From Oreohelix idahoensis (taxonomy: Eukaryota; Mollusca; Gastropoda; Stylommatophora; Oreohelicidae): DNA of 64,000 nucleotides. Below the pieces are notes generated by a model, which was not told where the DNA came from, made no database searches, and worked only from the letters and a program-made list of their open reading frames with translations. Shown here piece by piece: positions 52,030 through 63,742 of the stretch; position 1 is the first letter of the stretch; every line of letters begins with the position of its first letter. Position numbers and translations under genes: made by a program. The DNA is taken from positions 415,001 to 479,000 of the forward strand of contig JAMPIV010019862.1 of assembly GCA_024509875.1 (NCBI GenBank), given 5' to 3'.

Positions 52030-52644
52030 TAGATTTCCTTAAATAGAATTGTAATGATGAGATTTACTCCAATATAATTGTAATGATGAGATTTACTCAG
52101 ATATAATTGTAATGACGAGATTTACTCCAATATGATTGTAATGATGATATTTACTCCAGTATAATTGTAATGATGAGATTTACTCCAATATAACTGCAAT
52201 GATGAGATTTACTCCAATATAGTTGTAATGATGAGACTTACTCCAACATAATTGTAATGATGAGATTTACTCCAATATAATTTTAATGATGAGATTTCCT
52301 CAAATAGAATTGAAATGATTTGATTTACTCCAATATAATTGTAATGATGAGATTTACTCCAATATAATTGTAATGATGAGATTTCCTGAAATATAATTGA
52401 AATGATGAAATTTACTGCAAAATAATTGAAATGATGAAATTTAGTCAAACATAATTGAAATGATGAGATTTACCCTAATATAATTGAAATGATGAGATTT
52501 AATCCAAAATAATTAAAATGATGCGATTTACTCCAATATCATTGAAATGATTAGATTTCCTTAAATGTAATTGAAATGATGAGATTTCCTTAAATATAAT
52601 TGAAATGATGAGATTTCCTCAAAAATAATTGAAATGATGAGATG
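52030..52644 (+). repeat. 29-bp satellite, left block
   Basis: About 21 copies of AATGATGAGATTTACTCCAA with TATAATTGA. Here many copies have TTGTAATGATG; the right block (54121-56175) mostly has TTGAAATGATG. It is split by the LINE-B insertion. Confidence 0.95.
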
Positions 52645-54120
52645 TCATTCATAACCCTCCACTCCCAAAGGAGCATAGGCCTTCAACAAACACATGCCAA
52701 GTCCTCCTGTCACGTGCCATCATCTCAAGTTCTTTCCAAGTTCTCCTTATTATTTTCACCTCTGTTTCCAGCTCTCTTCTCCATGTGCTTCTTGGTCTAC
52801 CTCTGCTTTTCTTGCCCTGGGGGTTCCAGAACAAGGACTGCCTTGTAATGCTATCAACAGGTTTCCTCAGTGTGTGTCCTATCCATCGCCATCGTCTTCT
52901 TCTCATCTCTTGTTCCACTGGCACTTGTCTAGTTCTTGTCATCAGTTCCACGTTGGTAACCTTGTCATACCATTTTAATCCCTCTATTCTACGCAAGCAC
53001 CCATTTATGAAAGTCTGAAGCTTTTTGGTAGTTGTCTTTGTTGTTCTCCATGTCTCAGAACCATACAATAGGACTGACCCCACACCCGAGCCGAAGATTC
53101 CCACTTTCGCGCTGGATCCGACCTCCCCCCATCTCCACACATTTCCCAACGCAACGAAAGCTCCTCTTGCCCCCTGTATTCCCACCTTGATATCACCGTC
53201 CGTCCCTCCAACTTTGTCCACACCGCTGCCAAGACATGTGCACGACCCCACATCCTGCACCGGCGCCTCCCCAAGTTCAACCCCGCCATCACTACCTGCA
53301 TTTACTCTCATTATCCCTGTCCTCTCCCTGTGTACCCCCAGACCCAACTGCCGTGACCCCCCCCATCGAGCGCCCTCAACCTGTCCTGCATGTGACCACG
53401 GCCATGGGACAGAAGAGCCAAGTCACCAGCAAAATCCAGACCATCCAACTGCCCAGTCAGAGTCAGAGTCCACTGGACCCCACCTTCGCCGCGTGCCGCC
53501 GATGTTCCCGCAACCCAGTCCACCGCCAGCAAGAAAACAAATGGAGACAATAGGCATCCCTGTCGCACTCCTGTTCCCATCCCAAACTGCCCCGCAAGCC
53601 GCCCCTCATGAAGAACTCTGCACGTCATGTCCCCACACGTTTTCTCTATCAAATTAACGATCCCCAGGGGAACTCCACAACGCCTCATCAATCTCCAAAG
53701 CGGCCCTCCGTCCACACTGTCAAATGCCCCCTCGCAGTCCACAAATCCGATGTACAGTGGTGAACCCCACTCCCGACCCCGTTCAACCACCATTCTCAAA
53801 GTGGCCATCTGGTCTGCACAGGATCCGTCCCGTCGAAAACCCGCCCGTCCACCTCTCAGTCTACCGTCCATGGACCCTCTTAAAACCCCTTAAGGCCCAA
53901 GAGCTTTTATAAATGAACGCTAAATTTTATACTTAACTCATATTTCTCAGACTGAATACGCATTTTAGAATGTAACTTTCTATAAAAATTTGAAGGCCGT
54001 TCATTTGCTTATGAAATAACCCATATTTGACCAAGTGGGAATTAATACTTGTTTTATTATAAAACTATTATAGAGTTATGTATGCTGGGTCATATATGGG
54101 CCGCTGGGCTTGTAATCTAT
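52645..54120 (-). mobile_element. LINE-B copy inserted in the satellite, with A-to-G altered tract
   Basis: LINE-B runs on the minus strand from about 53895 to 52645. The satellite phrase AAATGATGAGATG stands on both sides (52632-52644 and 54121-54133), which fits a target duplication though the repeat makes this uncertain. The 3' end reads CCTTTGGGAGTGGAGGGTTA then TGAATGACATC. From about 53060 to 53895 the plus strand is C-rich and T-poor; from 52645 to 53060 composition is normal. The AT-rich 53900-54120 between the LINE-B 5' end and the satellite is not LINE-B by any resemblance I can see. Confidence 0.85.
52649..53895 (-). pseudogene. LINE-B reverse transcriptase, partial, catalytic box altered
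   Basis: The 5' part (53871-53311) reads AGFRRDGSCADQMATLRMVV, YIGFVDCEGAFDSVDGGPLW, GTGVRQGCLLSPFVFLLAVD and LDGLDFAGDLALLSHGRGHM. The RT catalytic box, normally FADD, is FAGD. After a frameshift near 53330, 53347-52649 reads [113 protein letters not shown] and ARDRRTWHVFVEGLCSFGSG. Fingers to C-terminus are present, without endonuclease. Compared with the 15.6-kb copy, residue changes before SETW are almost all of the type produced by A-to-G (Y to C, N to G, K to G, R to G, I to V, T to A). Confidence 0.85.
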
Positions 54121-56175
54121 CAAATGATGAGATGTACTCCAGTATAATTAAAATGATGAGATGTACTCAAACATAATTGAAATGATGAGATTTACTCCAA
54201 TATAATTAAAATGATGAGATGTACTCCAATATAATTAAAATGATGAGATGTAATCAAACATAATTGAAATGATGAGATTTACTCCAATATAATTGAAATG
54301 ATGAGATTTACTCAAATATTATTGAAATGATGAGATTTACTCCAGTATAATTGAAATGATGAGATTTCCTCAAATATAATTGAAATGATGAGATTTACTC
54401 CAATATAAATGAAATGATGAGATTTGCTCAAATAGAGTTGAAATGACGAAATTTACTCCAGTAGAATTGAAATGATGAGATTTACTCCAATAGAATTGAA
54501 ATGATGAGATTTACTCAATTATAATTGAAATGATGATTTACCTCAGTATAGTTAAAATGATGAGATTTCCTCAAATTTAATTGAAATGATGAGATTTACT
54601 CCAATATAATTGAAATGATGAGATTTACTCCAATATAATTGAAATGATGAGATTTACTCCAATATCATTGAAATGATTAGATTTCCTTAAATGTAATTGA
54701 AATGATGAGATTTCCTTAAATATAATTGAAATGATGAAATTTCCTCAAAGATAATTGAAATGATGAGATTTACTCAAACATAATTGAAATGATGAGATTT
54801 ACTTCAATATAATTGAAATGATGAGATTTACTCCAATATAATTAAAATGATGAGATTTCCTCAAATATAATTGAAATGATGAGATTTGCTCAAATATAAG
54901 TGAAATGATGATTTACTCCAATATAATTGAAATGATTACTCCAATAGAATTGAAATGACGAGATTTCCTTAAATATAAATGAAATAATGAGATTTCCTCC
55001 AACATAATTGAAATGATGATATTTACTCCAATAGAATTGAAATGATGAGATTTACTCCAATATAATTGATATGACGAGATTTACTCCAGTGTAATTGAAA
55101 TGATGAGATTTCCTCAAATATAAGTGAAATGATGAGATTTACTCCATTATAATTGAAATGATGAGATTTACTCCAGTATAATTGAAATGATGAGATTTCC
55201 TCAAATATAAGTGAAATGATGACATTTACTCCAATATAACTGAAAAGATGAGATTTACTACAGTATAATTGAAATGATGAGATTTCCTCAAATATGTGAA
55301 ATAATGAGATTTACTCCAATATAATTGAAATGATGAGATTTCCTCAAATATAAGTGAAATGATGAGATTGGGACCCAAAGACGAAGCAACAGAGAATTGC
55401 AGTCAGCGACCCATAGCTTGACTGCTTGCGTCAGGGTCAGCGAACCAGAGCTGACCAAGACTCTACTCCACCTCCAAGCGGTGGTCCTGGAAACAGGCTG
55501 CATCACTGCAGTCTGGCTGAGAGAGTAGGGATCAAAGAGGGAAGGCAAACCCGGTCCCAAAAAAATGCAGTGCTGAAGTCGGATGTGTCGGCCGAAAGGC
55601 GCAGATATTGCAGCTTCACTGTAAACAGACACAACGCAACCAACGTCCTTTTCAGGGCGAACGAGGAAGAAGAAGAAGAAGAAATGATGAGATTTACTCC
55701 AATATAATTGAAATGATGAGATTTACTCCAATAGAATTGAAATGACGAGATTTCCTTAAATATAATTGAAATAATGAGATTTCCTCCAGTATAATTGAAA
55801 TGATGATATTTACTCCAATAGAATTGAAATGATGAGATTTACTCCAATATACCTTGTAATTGAAATGACGAGATTTACTCCAATATAATTGAAATGATGA
55901 GATATCCTCAAATATAAGTGAAATGATGAGATTTCCTCAAACATAAGTGAAATGATGAGATTTACTCCAATATAACTGAAAAGATGAGATTTACTATAGT
56001 ATAATTGAAATGATGAGATTACCTCAAATATGTGAAATAATGAGATTTACTCCAATATAATTGAATGAGTTTTCTTCAAATATAATTAAAATGATGAGAT
56101 TTACTCCAAAATAATTAAAATGATGAGCTTTACTCCAATATATAATTGATATTTCAAATATAATTGAAATGATGG
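54121..56175 (+). repeat. 29-bp satellite, right block
   Basis: About 60 copies of the 29-bp unit, interrupted by a SINE at 55370-55680. Variants alternate TTTACTCCAATATAA with TTTCCTCAAATATAA, so a higher-order pattern may exist. Confidence 0.95.
55356..55694 (+). mobile_element. SINE with (GAA)n tail, copy 2, in satellite
   Basis: The element (55370-55680, 311 bp) starts GGGACCCAAAGACGAAGCAA and ends GGGCGAACGAGGAAGAAGAA. GAAATGATGAGATT flanks both sides (55356-55369, 55681-55694); since this is also the satellite unit the duplication cannot be told from repeat identity. Copy 1 is at 23578-23885. Confidence 0.88.
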
Positions 56176-56215
56176 TGGGTAATGTTACGAGCGCTACTAT
56201 TACTACTACTAATAT

Positions 56216-56478
56216 AAGTAAAGGTAGTGCCGTAGTAGAAACTTCCTTAGGGGAGGCCTACATTAGAGAATTCTCCATACTAGGTCCATCTTTTTTATGA
56301 GGTGGGCGTGACCAGTTCCGTTCCTCGTTTCTTTTTCTTTACCTAACTCAAGAGTCAGGTACCCATTTACAGCTGGGTAGACTGGAACGTGACGATACCA
56401 GGTTTCGATCTCGGAACCAGGCGACTGTGTAGCGAAAGGAAAGCGCTCTAACTGCTTGGCCAATAGGATGCTCACTAC
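56216..56478 (-). mobile_element. tRNA-derived SINE, family 1, copy 2
   Basis: The minus strand from 56478 reads ATTGGCCAAGCAGTTAGAGC (A box) and GGTTCCGAGATCGAAACC (B box), then a body with CCCAGCTGTAAATGGGTACC, ending GGCACTACCTTTACTT. This is the best preserved tRNA-like head of the family in the window. Confidence 0.85.
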
Positions 56479-56554
56479 TACTAATAAGTGCTGATAATAA
56501 TAGTACCATCTCGTCTTTTTCTTCTACATTTTCTATTTGCTGCTACTCATAATG

Positions 56555-56678
56555 TTAGTGGAAACTGCTACTGCTGCTACTACAACAACTACTACTAATA
56601 CTACTACTACTACAACTACTACTTCTGCTGCTGCTGATGCTTTTACTACTACTGCTACAACAACTACTACTGCTGCTG

Positions 56679-56761
<83 letters not shown>

Positions 56762-57350
56762 GCTGCTGCTGATGCTTTTACTACTACTGCTACAACAACT
56801 ACTACTATTGCTGCTACTACTACTACTACTATTACTACTACTACTTCTGCTGCTATTACTACTACTGCTACAACAACAACAACTACTACTACTACTACTT
56901 CTGCTGCTGCTGCTGCTGCTATTACTACTACTGATACAACAACTACTACTACTGCTGCTACTACTACTTCTACTACTACTACTGCTACTACTACTGCTGT
57001 TACTACTGCTGTTACTACTACTGCTGCTACTATTACTTCTGTTGCTACTACTATTACTACTACTACTATTACAACTGCTGCTGCTGCTACTACTATTACA
57101 ACTGCTGCATCTACTACTACTACTACTGCTACTACTACAACTACTAATACTACTACTACTAATACTACAACTGCTACTACTACGACTACTAATACTACTA
57201 CATTTAATACTACTACTAATACTATTAATACTATTACTTCTACTAGTACTACTATTACTACTACGGTTACTTCTACTGTTACTATTATTACTACCACTAC
57301 TACTATTACTACTACTATTACTGCAACTACTACTGCTGTTGTTGGCGCTA
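56555..57350 (+). repeat. Long triplet microsatellite (ACT/GCT/ATT)
   Basis: About 800 bases of CTACTACTGCTGCTACTATT type. An internal block of about 140 bases (TTCTGCTGCTGCTGATGCTT ...) is duplicated at 56623-56790. Frames of 250-307 residues on both strands are artefacts. Confidence 0.97.
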
Positions 57351-57597
57351 CTGTTAATACTAATAGAAAAGATGGTCTGGAACATTTAGTGAAAGCGTGA
57401 GTGATTGAGGGCAACAAGAAAAACAACGAGAGAAGGCCTAGACCAGGGGTCGGCAACTCAGAAGCTTCTGGTATCTACTTTAGAAATACTGATCCCTGTA
57501 AAGATCTTCTGTATGTATTTATGTATGTATATGTAACAAGTACTTTTATGCAACACACGGGTTTGTTTATGACGAGCTACATTTTGCTCTAACAAAT

Positions 57598-57830
57598 CAT
57601 CCGTCACGGATTGCCTCCCCGGCTTTGCAGTAGTGGTCCAACAGTGACCAAACTCAAGAGTATCTAATATTGGCTTCCAAGGTATCTACCTGCGCGCAAG
57701 ATTACTCTTGGCAGAGATGTATATTAATGCCACTTCTACCTTAAGGGAGCTTTCACAAGACATTCCCAGAAGTCAAGAACAAAAACTGCTTATGGCTGAG
57801 CAATTTGTTAACTTATTATCTGGTCCGTCG
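57598..57830 (+). repeat. Dispersed repeat R4, copy 2
   Basis: GATTGCCTCCCCGGCTTTGC, GGTCCAACAGTGACCAAACT, TACTCTTGGCAGAGATGTAT and AAGGGAGCTTTCACAAGACA match the reverse complement of 22290-22600. A plus frame gives STLRELSQDIPRSQEQKLLM then AEQFVNLLSG, so it might derive from a coding element. Confidence 0.75.
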
Positions 57831-57954
57831 CCTTTTGTGAAGGGTTTAAGTAAAGGTTTACCCCTTTCAAGCCCCCAGTTGATGTAATCCAACGAAATCC
57901 TTCATATAAGGTATAGCTCTGTTTAGTGTAAATATATGTCTAGGTATTTATATA

Positions 57955-59424
<1,470 letters not shown>

Positions 59425-59439
59425 TTTTGTTTTTTTTTA

Positions 59440-59535
59440 AAATAATGTTTTGCCTCGTTTTGGCGAGGCGCGTCCCGTTTAACCTAGTAGGTTATATTAG
59501 GGCGCATGTCCAAACATAAAAGACCCTAGGTCTGG
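59440..59535 (+). repeat. Dispersed repeat R2, well-preserved copy
   Basis: TTTTGCCTCGTTTTGGCGAG, GGTTATATTAGGGCGCATGT and CCAAACATAAAAGACCCTAG. Related copies lie at 29090-29500, 37738 and 38080. Confidence 0.75.
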
Positions 59536-60548
59536 GGTTATTTTTAAAGATTAAGTATTCTGGCTCATACGTTTGCTTTCATACATAGAACTGAATCAAC
59601 TATTATTGTTTTGTTTTAAAACAACAGGTAACAAATTTAATAGTGAAATAGTCTTTAACAGTTTAAAATAAATATGGAAAGATTAGTGGAATTTTGATAG
59701 ATATAACTTTCTCATCATTGAGACAAAGATGGAAATTTAACTTTATACTTAAAGTTTAACTGGAATTGTCCCCGTTTTTGCTGGTGCCGTTTAGTTAGCA
59801 ATTAGCTTGTATGAGTGAGTCCTGCAGCTGTGGTTCATCAATTCTGTGATGACAAAAGCCTTCTCCACACTCTCTTCACTGTCGGCGGTTAGGTGGATGC
59901 TTTTTTCTCACACTAGCTGCGTTAGTACCACAAATCGTCTGATGGCTTGTAACCACGAACTTTAGACAAATAGAAGAAACAAATGCCTGCTGAGTACATT
60001 TGTTCGCCGCAAACTAACAGACCCATTGTCATGCGCTCCACCCAGCAATGTTAACCTCTCAGAAGAATTAAATTCTCGAGCACACAGTGTAACTCAGGGA
60101 ATGTGATGAAAATTCACCCATATCCTTTCGGGTGTTAACTAGGAAATTGCGTCTGGTGTGCATGAATAATGATTTTCCTGAATTACCATTAAAAAAGGTA
60201 CATAATTCTCACAAGATAATATGTTACACCTGAGACACATGTGATGTAATCATCACTCGTCACTGCTCCAGTCGGAGTCTGGGGTCGCTCTGCTGACGGG
60301 TTTCCCGCACGACTAGTCAGAAACAATCACCAGCTGTTGCTGTAGTGGTTCATGAATATACTATTTTCATATGTCAAGGTTGCCAGCCTCATATATATAT
60401 ATATATCCACTAGCAAGAAAACATGTTAAATTTACGTTCGTAATAGAAATGTTTACACTTACCCCAAATAATGGGTATACACAATCTCCTGCACAGATTA
60501 GAATGGACACACAGCACTTTAGATTAGATGCCGTTCGAATCACTTTGG
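59536..60548. other. No recognisable gene
   Basis: AT-rich. GGTTGCCAGCCTCAT at 60377 is a piece of repeat R1 followed by a short TA run. Confidence 0.5.
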
Positions 60549-60732
60549 TCTGGGAAATTAGAGTTAATTCCTCTGAAGGCGGGTGTCTCTGCGAAATCAC
60601 TTGCTGGGAAAACTTGAGTTAAATTCCTCTTACGACTGGGTCTGGGAAATTAGAGTTAATTCCTCTGACGACGAGTGTCTCTGCGAAATCACTACCTGGG
60701 AAAACTTGAGTTAAAGGCCTCTTATGACTGGT
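60549..60732 (+). repeat. 92-bp tandem duplication
   Basis: TCTGGGAAATTAGAGTTAAT starts at 60549 and again at 60641; both copies continue with GTCTCTGCGAAATCACT and AAAACTTGAGTTAAA. They differ at about ten positions. Confidence 0.92.
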
Positions 60733-61504
60733 TAATCTGATTCCTATGTTTCCAGTCTTCTTATATTAAAGTTCTGGTCCCTTAAGTTTTTACAGTCTAT
60801 GTATTTAAATGTGCGGGTTTACTCTTAAGTTTTCAGAGTTGCCCAAATACGTTGAATACTAAGTATGGAATACTAAGTCCAATATCTCACTGGCTTCTTG
60901 GGAGTTGTTCGCTGAACAATGCGATCTCTCTGTGTATTATTGTGTCTGGGATTTCACTACAGTATATTGTACAGTTTCCAGTTCAAATCCAGCTGGGTTT
61001 CCGCTGAATGTTCCAATCAAATTCATTGTAGATTCTGACGAACCAATCGCTCTCTAGCACTAGGGGGTCGGTTTGTTTATCATTACTCATCCCACGCGTA
61101 TTTGACAAATATTAAATTTAATATACACGCGTTGCCTCTTACAACAGTGATGTCATATCATTATATAAGACTTCCTGCCGCACCTCTGTCTATCACAATA
61201 TTGTGACCGTGTGTTCCTGACGTAAAGACTTCCGCCCCGATGTCTACCCCAACACATTATCTAATTATCGCCTTTATCTGGTCAGACAGTGTTGTTTTCT
61301 TTCATCGTACGCACAATACAAGCTTGTGTCAACACGATCAGCAGCTTTTCACTGGGGTCAAATGTTGGACCGACACGTTTCCACAGGTGGTCAGACGGAT
61401 TCAAATAGATAAGTGGGTGACCCGTCTGATGACTGGGTATTGTTACGATAATACCACAGTTCACCTGGCGGGACGTAAATACGTCTCAGGAATGGTAAAC
61501 AATA
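60733..61504. other. No recognisable gene
   Basis: A 114-residue open frame at 61240-61584 has no recognisable family and its end lies in a SINE fragment. Confidence 0.5.
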
Positions 61505-61590
61505 AGATAAGAATTACTCCCGTAGCAAATACTGCCAAAGGGGAGTGGCGTGTTAGAGACTTCACCATGCTATGCCCAGCATAAAGAGTA
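61505..61590 (-). mobile_element. tRNA-SINE family 1, 3' fragment
   Basis: ACTCCCGTAGCAAATACTGC, AAAGGGGAGTGG and GTTAGAGACTTCACCATGCT match the non-tRNA end of family 1 (37450-37530). Confidence 0.75.
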
Positions 61591-63351
61591 CAATGAATGA
61601 AAGGGAAAAATGAAATGCCAAATAACAAGCGAATAATGAAGAAATATGAAGAAAAAAAGGTTACGGCCGGAGGGCTGAAGGTGTGAGAGATCACACAAAA
61701 GGACAGGGACAGATATTTCCTCACATCTTCTTTATACGGATTTTTACCGTAATAGGATATGACGTCATGACTTTTAATTATATGCACGCAGACGATATGA
61801 AAATTATGCAGAAGTCGAGAATCGTCTGCTGTAGGCTTCCCTGTGTGTAAGGACGCATTTTTGTGATGCTCCTGATTTTATCATGTGTCCTCTACAAGAA
61901 TCTTATATTATGACATCCACACTGCTGATGTGATGTCCATATCATTTGTTTGTGAAAGAGAAAAGTATATTGTACGATTTATGATTCACTAGCAACAACC
62001 CGCTAAAATTGGCAGGTTTTTATTTATAGTGTGTTGTTTCTGTTACACGTTTTACATCGCTGCTCGTTGTGAATGACGCGATCGTCTCTTCCTTTTAGCC
62101 ATCTTATCATTTTGATCCATAATAAAAAGCCTGCAACACTTTAAATTAAAATTTGTGTTGAAGAAATAATTTAAAAACTTACATTTTAAGGTTATTTTTA
62201 AGAAAAATGATGAGTTAAATTCGTTTCCCGAATGACACTGGACAGAAGAGTATCTTGATCGTCTGTTGATTTAATGCACACCGTCACCCTTTTTCTATTT
62301 TCGGGAGAGTACATATAAGAGGAAACAATACAATGTTATTGTCTAGCTTTCAACCACAGTTGCACCCCCTTAGCTGTGCTCGAAAGTTAATGTGCTCTCT
62401 CGAAAAATAGAAAAAAGTGCGCAAACGACGATGTGCAAAGTGTGACAGACCGATAGACAGAAGTACCTTACGGCGGGAATTATGGTATTTGATGATATCA
62501 ATATTCGTCAAGTCAAGTTAGATGACTGAACTGCGGACTTGGGACGGTCAGGCTAGATGTAGCTTATGATCTATTAACTTTGATGAACTTATGTTCGAGC
62601 ATTATTCCAGTATTGTACTGATGCACATTAATACTAAATATGGAGCCACGTTGTAATGTGAATAAAGTGATGTCTACGTTCTCAACACCAGTGCTTATCT
62701 GAAGTTCCTTCGCTGTTGGCGTTAGCATTATATGTTCGTTCACACTTGGCCACAGTCACATAATTTAAACGCAACAGTGCGAAAGGAAAGGTGGAGGCCA
62801 AGCCAATGGATCTGTGATCTACAGTGTACTTATCAAATGGAGACAGTATATATGTTTGTATGTATGTATATGTGTGTGTGGATATTTTAAGCGTAAAGAG
62901 GGGGGGGGGGTGATAGGGATGATATAATAAAGGTAATCGATCGTCAACAATGTTAGTTATGGCACATGATGATAGTGGTGGTCATAGAACGGGGAAGAAA
63001 GCTTATGTTGAAGACTTCTCGAGACCAGACCTCGAGTCACGTTCGCCACAAACTATATCGCATGATCCATTTAATGACAATACCAGGTTCTCTGACAGGC
63101 AGTTCAATGTTACAAGAAGCACTGCGTGGACACAAATAGCTTCCTCTAATGGCTATTCCCCGACACTGATTGCGCCATCCTGCCTTGCAGACGTTAATTG
63201 CGTCATCCCGTGCCTCCGACGCTAATTGCGTTCTTGAGCTCATTACTTGAATGTCCCTGGCGGTTGCTTTTCTCATTTCCGTTTCTCCCCCAACAAAGAT
63301 CTGAGTCTATAAATGAAGTGCTAGATATATCTACTTTAAAGAGTTGTATCA
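61591..63351. repeat. Gene-free DNA with R6 and R5 pieces
   Basis: 61987-62050 matches R6 at 40018-40080. 62290-62460 contains CTATTTTCGGGAGAGTACAT, GAGGAAACAATACAATGTTA and AAGTGCGCAAACGACGATGT, which match 14028-14110 (R5) partly in reverse complement. The 91-residue open frame at 62950-63225 is not recognised. Confidence 0.5.
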
Positions 63352-63640
63352 TCACTCACCCTTCAGCTCCCAAATAAGCATAGGGCTTCAACAATCTTAC
63401 GCCAAGTCTTCGTGTCCCGTGACATTTAGTTCAAGATCTATCCATGTCTTCTTCACCCTGTCATGTCTATGTCAAGTTCTTTTCTCCATGTGTTCCAAGT
63501 TTCCCTATACCTCTCTTACCGTGAGAATTTCAGAACTAGGACTGCCAGGTAATGCTATCAACAGGTTTCCTCAGTGTGAGTCCTGTCCATCTCAAGCGTC
63601 TTCTTCTCGCCACTTGTTATACTGACACTTTTTCTGTTTC
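63352..63640 (-). mobile_element. LINE-B 3' fragment
   Basis: CACCCTTCAGCTCCCAAATA, GCATAGGGCTTCAACAATCT, GGTAATGCTATCAACAGGTT and TCCTCAGTGTGAGTCCTGTC match 52650-52900 of the satellite copy with about 80 percent agreement by eye. No A-to-G excess is evident here. Confidence 0.8.
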
Positions 63641-63742
63641 TTGACAAAAGAGTTATATGAAACACATGTTAGAGTTTACATAAGGTTACGACATTACAGC
63701 GCATGAATAAACTATGTATGCAGTTCTAGTTTTTTTTTTTAA

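Noticed and set aside
53025..53657. A 210-residue proline-rich plus-strand frame
   Set aside because: Antisense of the LINE-B reverse transcriptase; it is open because the tract is C-rich.
55426..55707. A 93-residue frame resembling an 87-residue frame at 23567-23830
   Set aside because: The similarity is because both are the same SINE; the SINE has no sign of selection for protein and the frame ends in the GAA tail.
56533..57456. Open frames of 250-307 residues on both strands (poly-Thr, poly-Leu, poly-Val, poly-Ser)
   Set aside because: They are translations of a long triplet microsatellite, open in several frames at once.
61240..61584. A 114-residue plus-strand frame
   Set aside because: No family recognised and its C-terminus is a SINE fragment.
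62950..63225. A 91-residue plus-strand frame
   Set aside because: No family recognised; an antisense frame of similar length exists.
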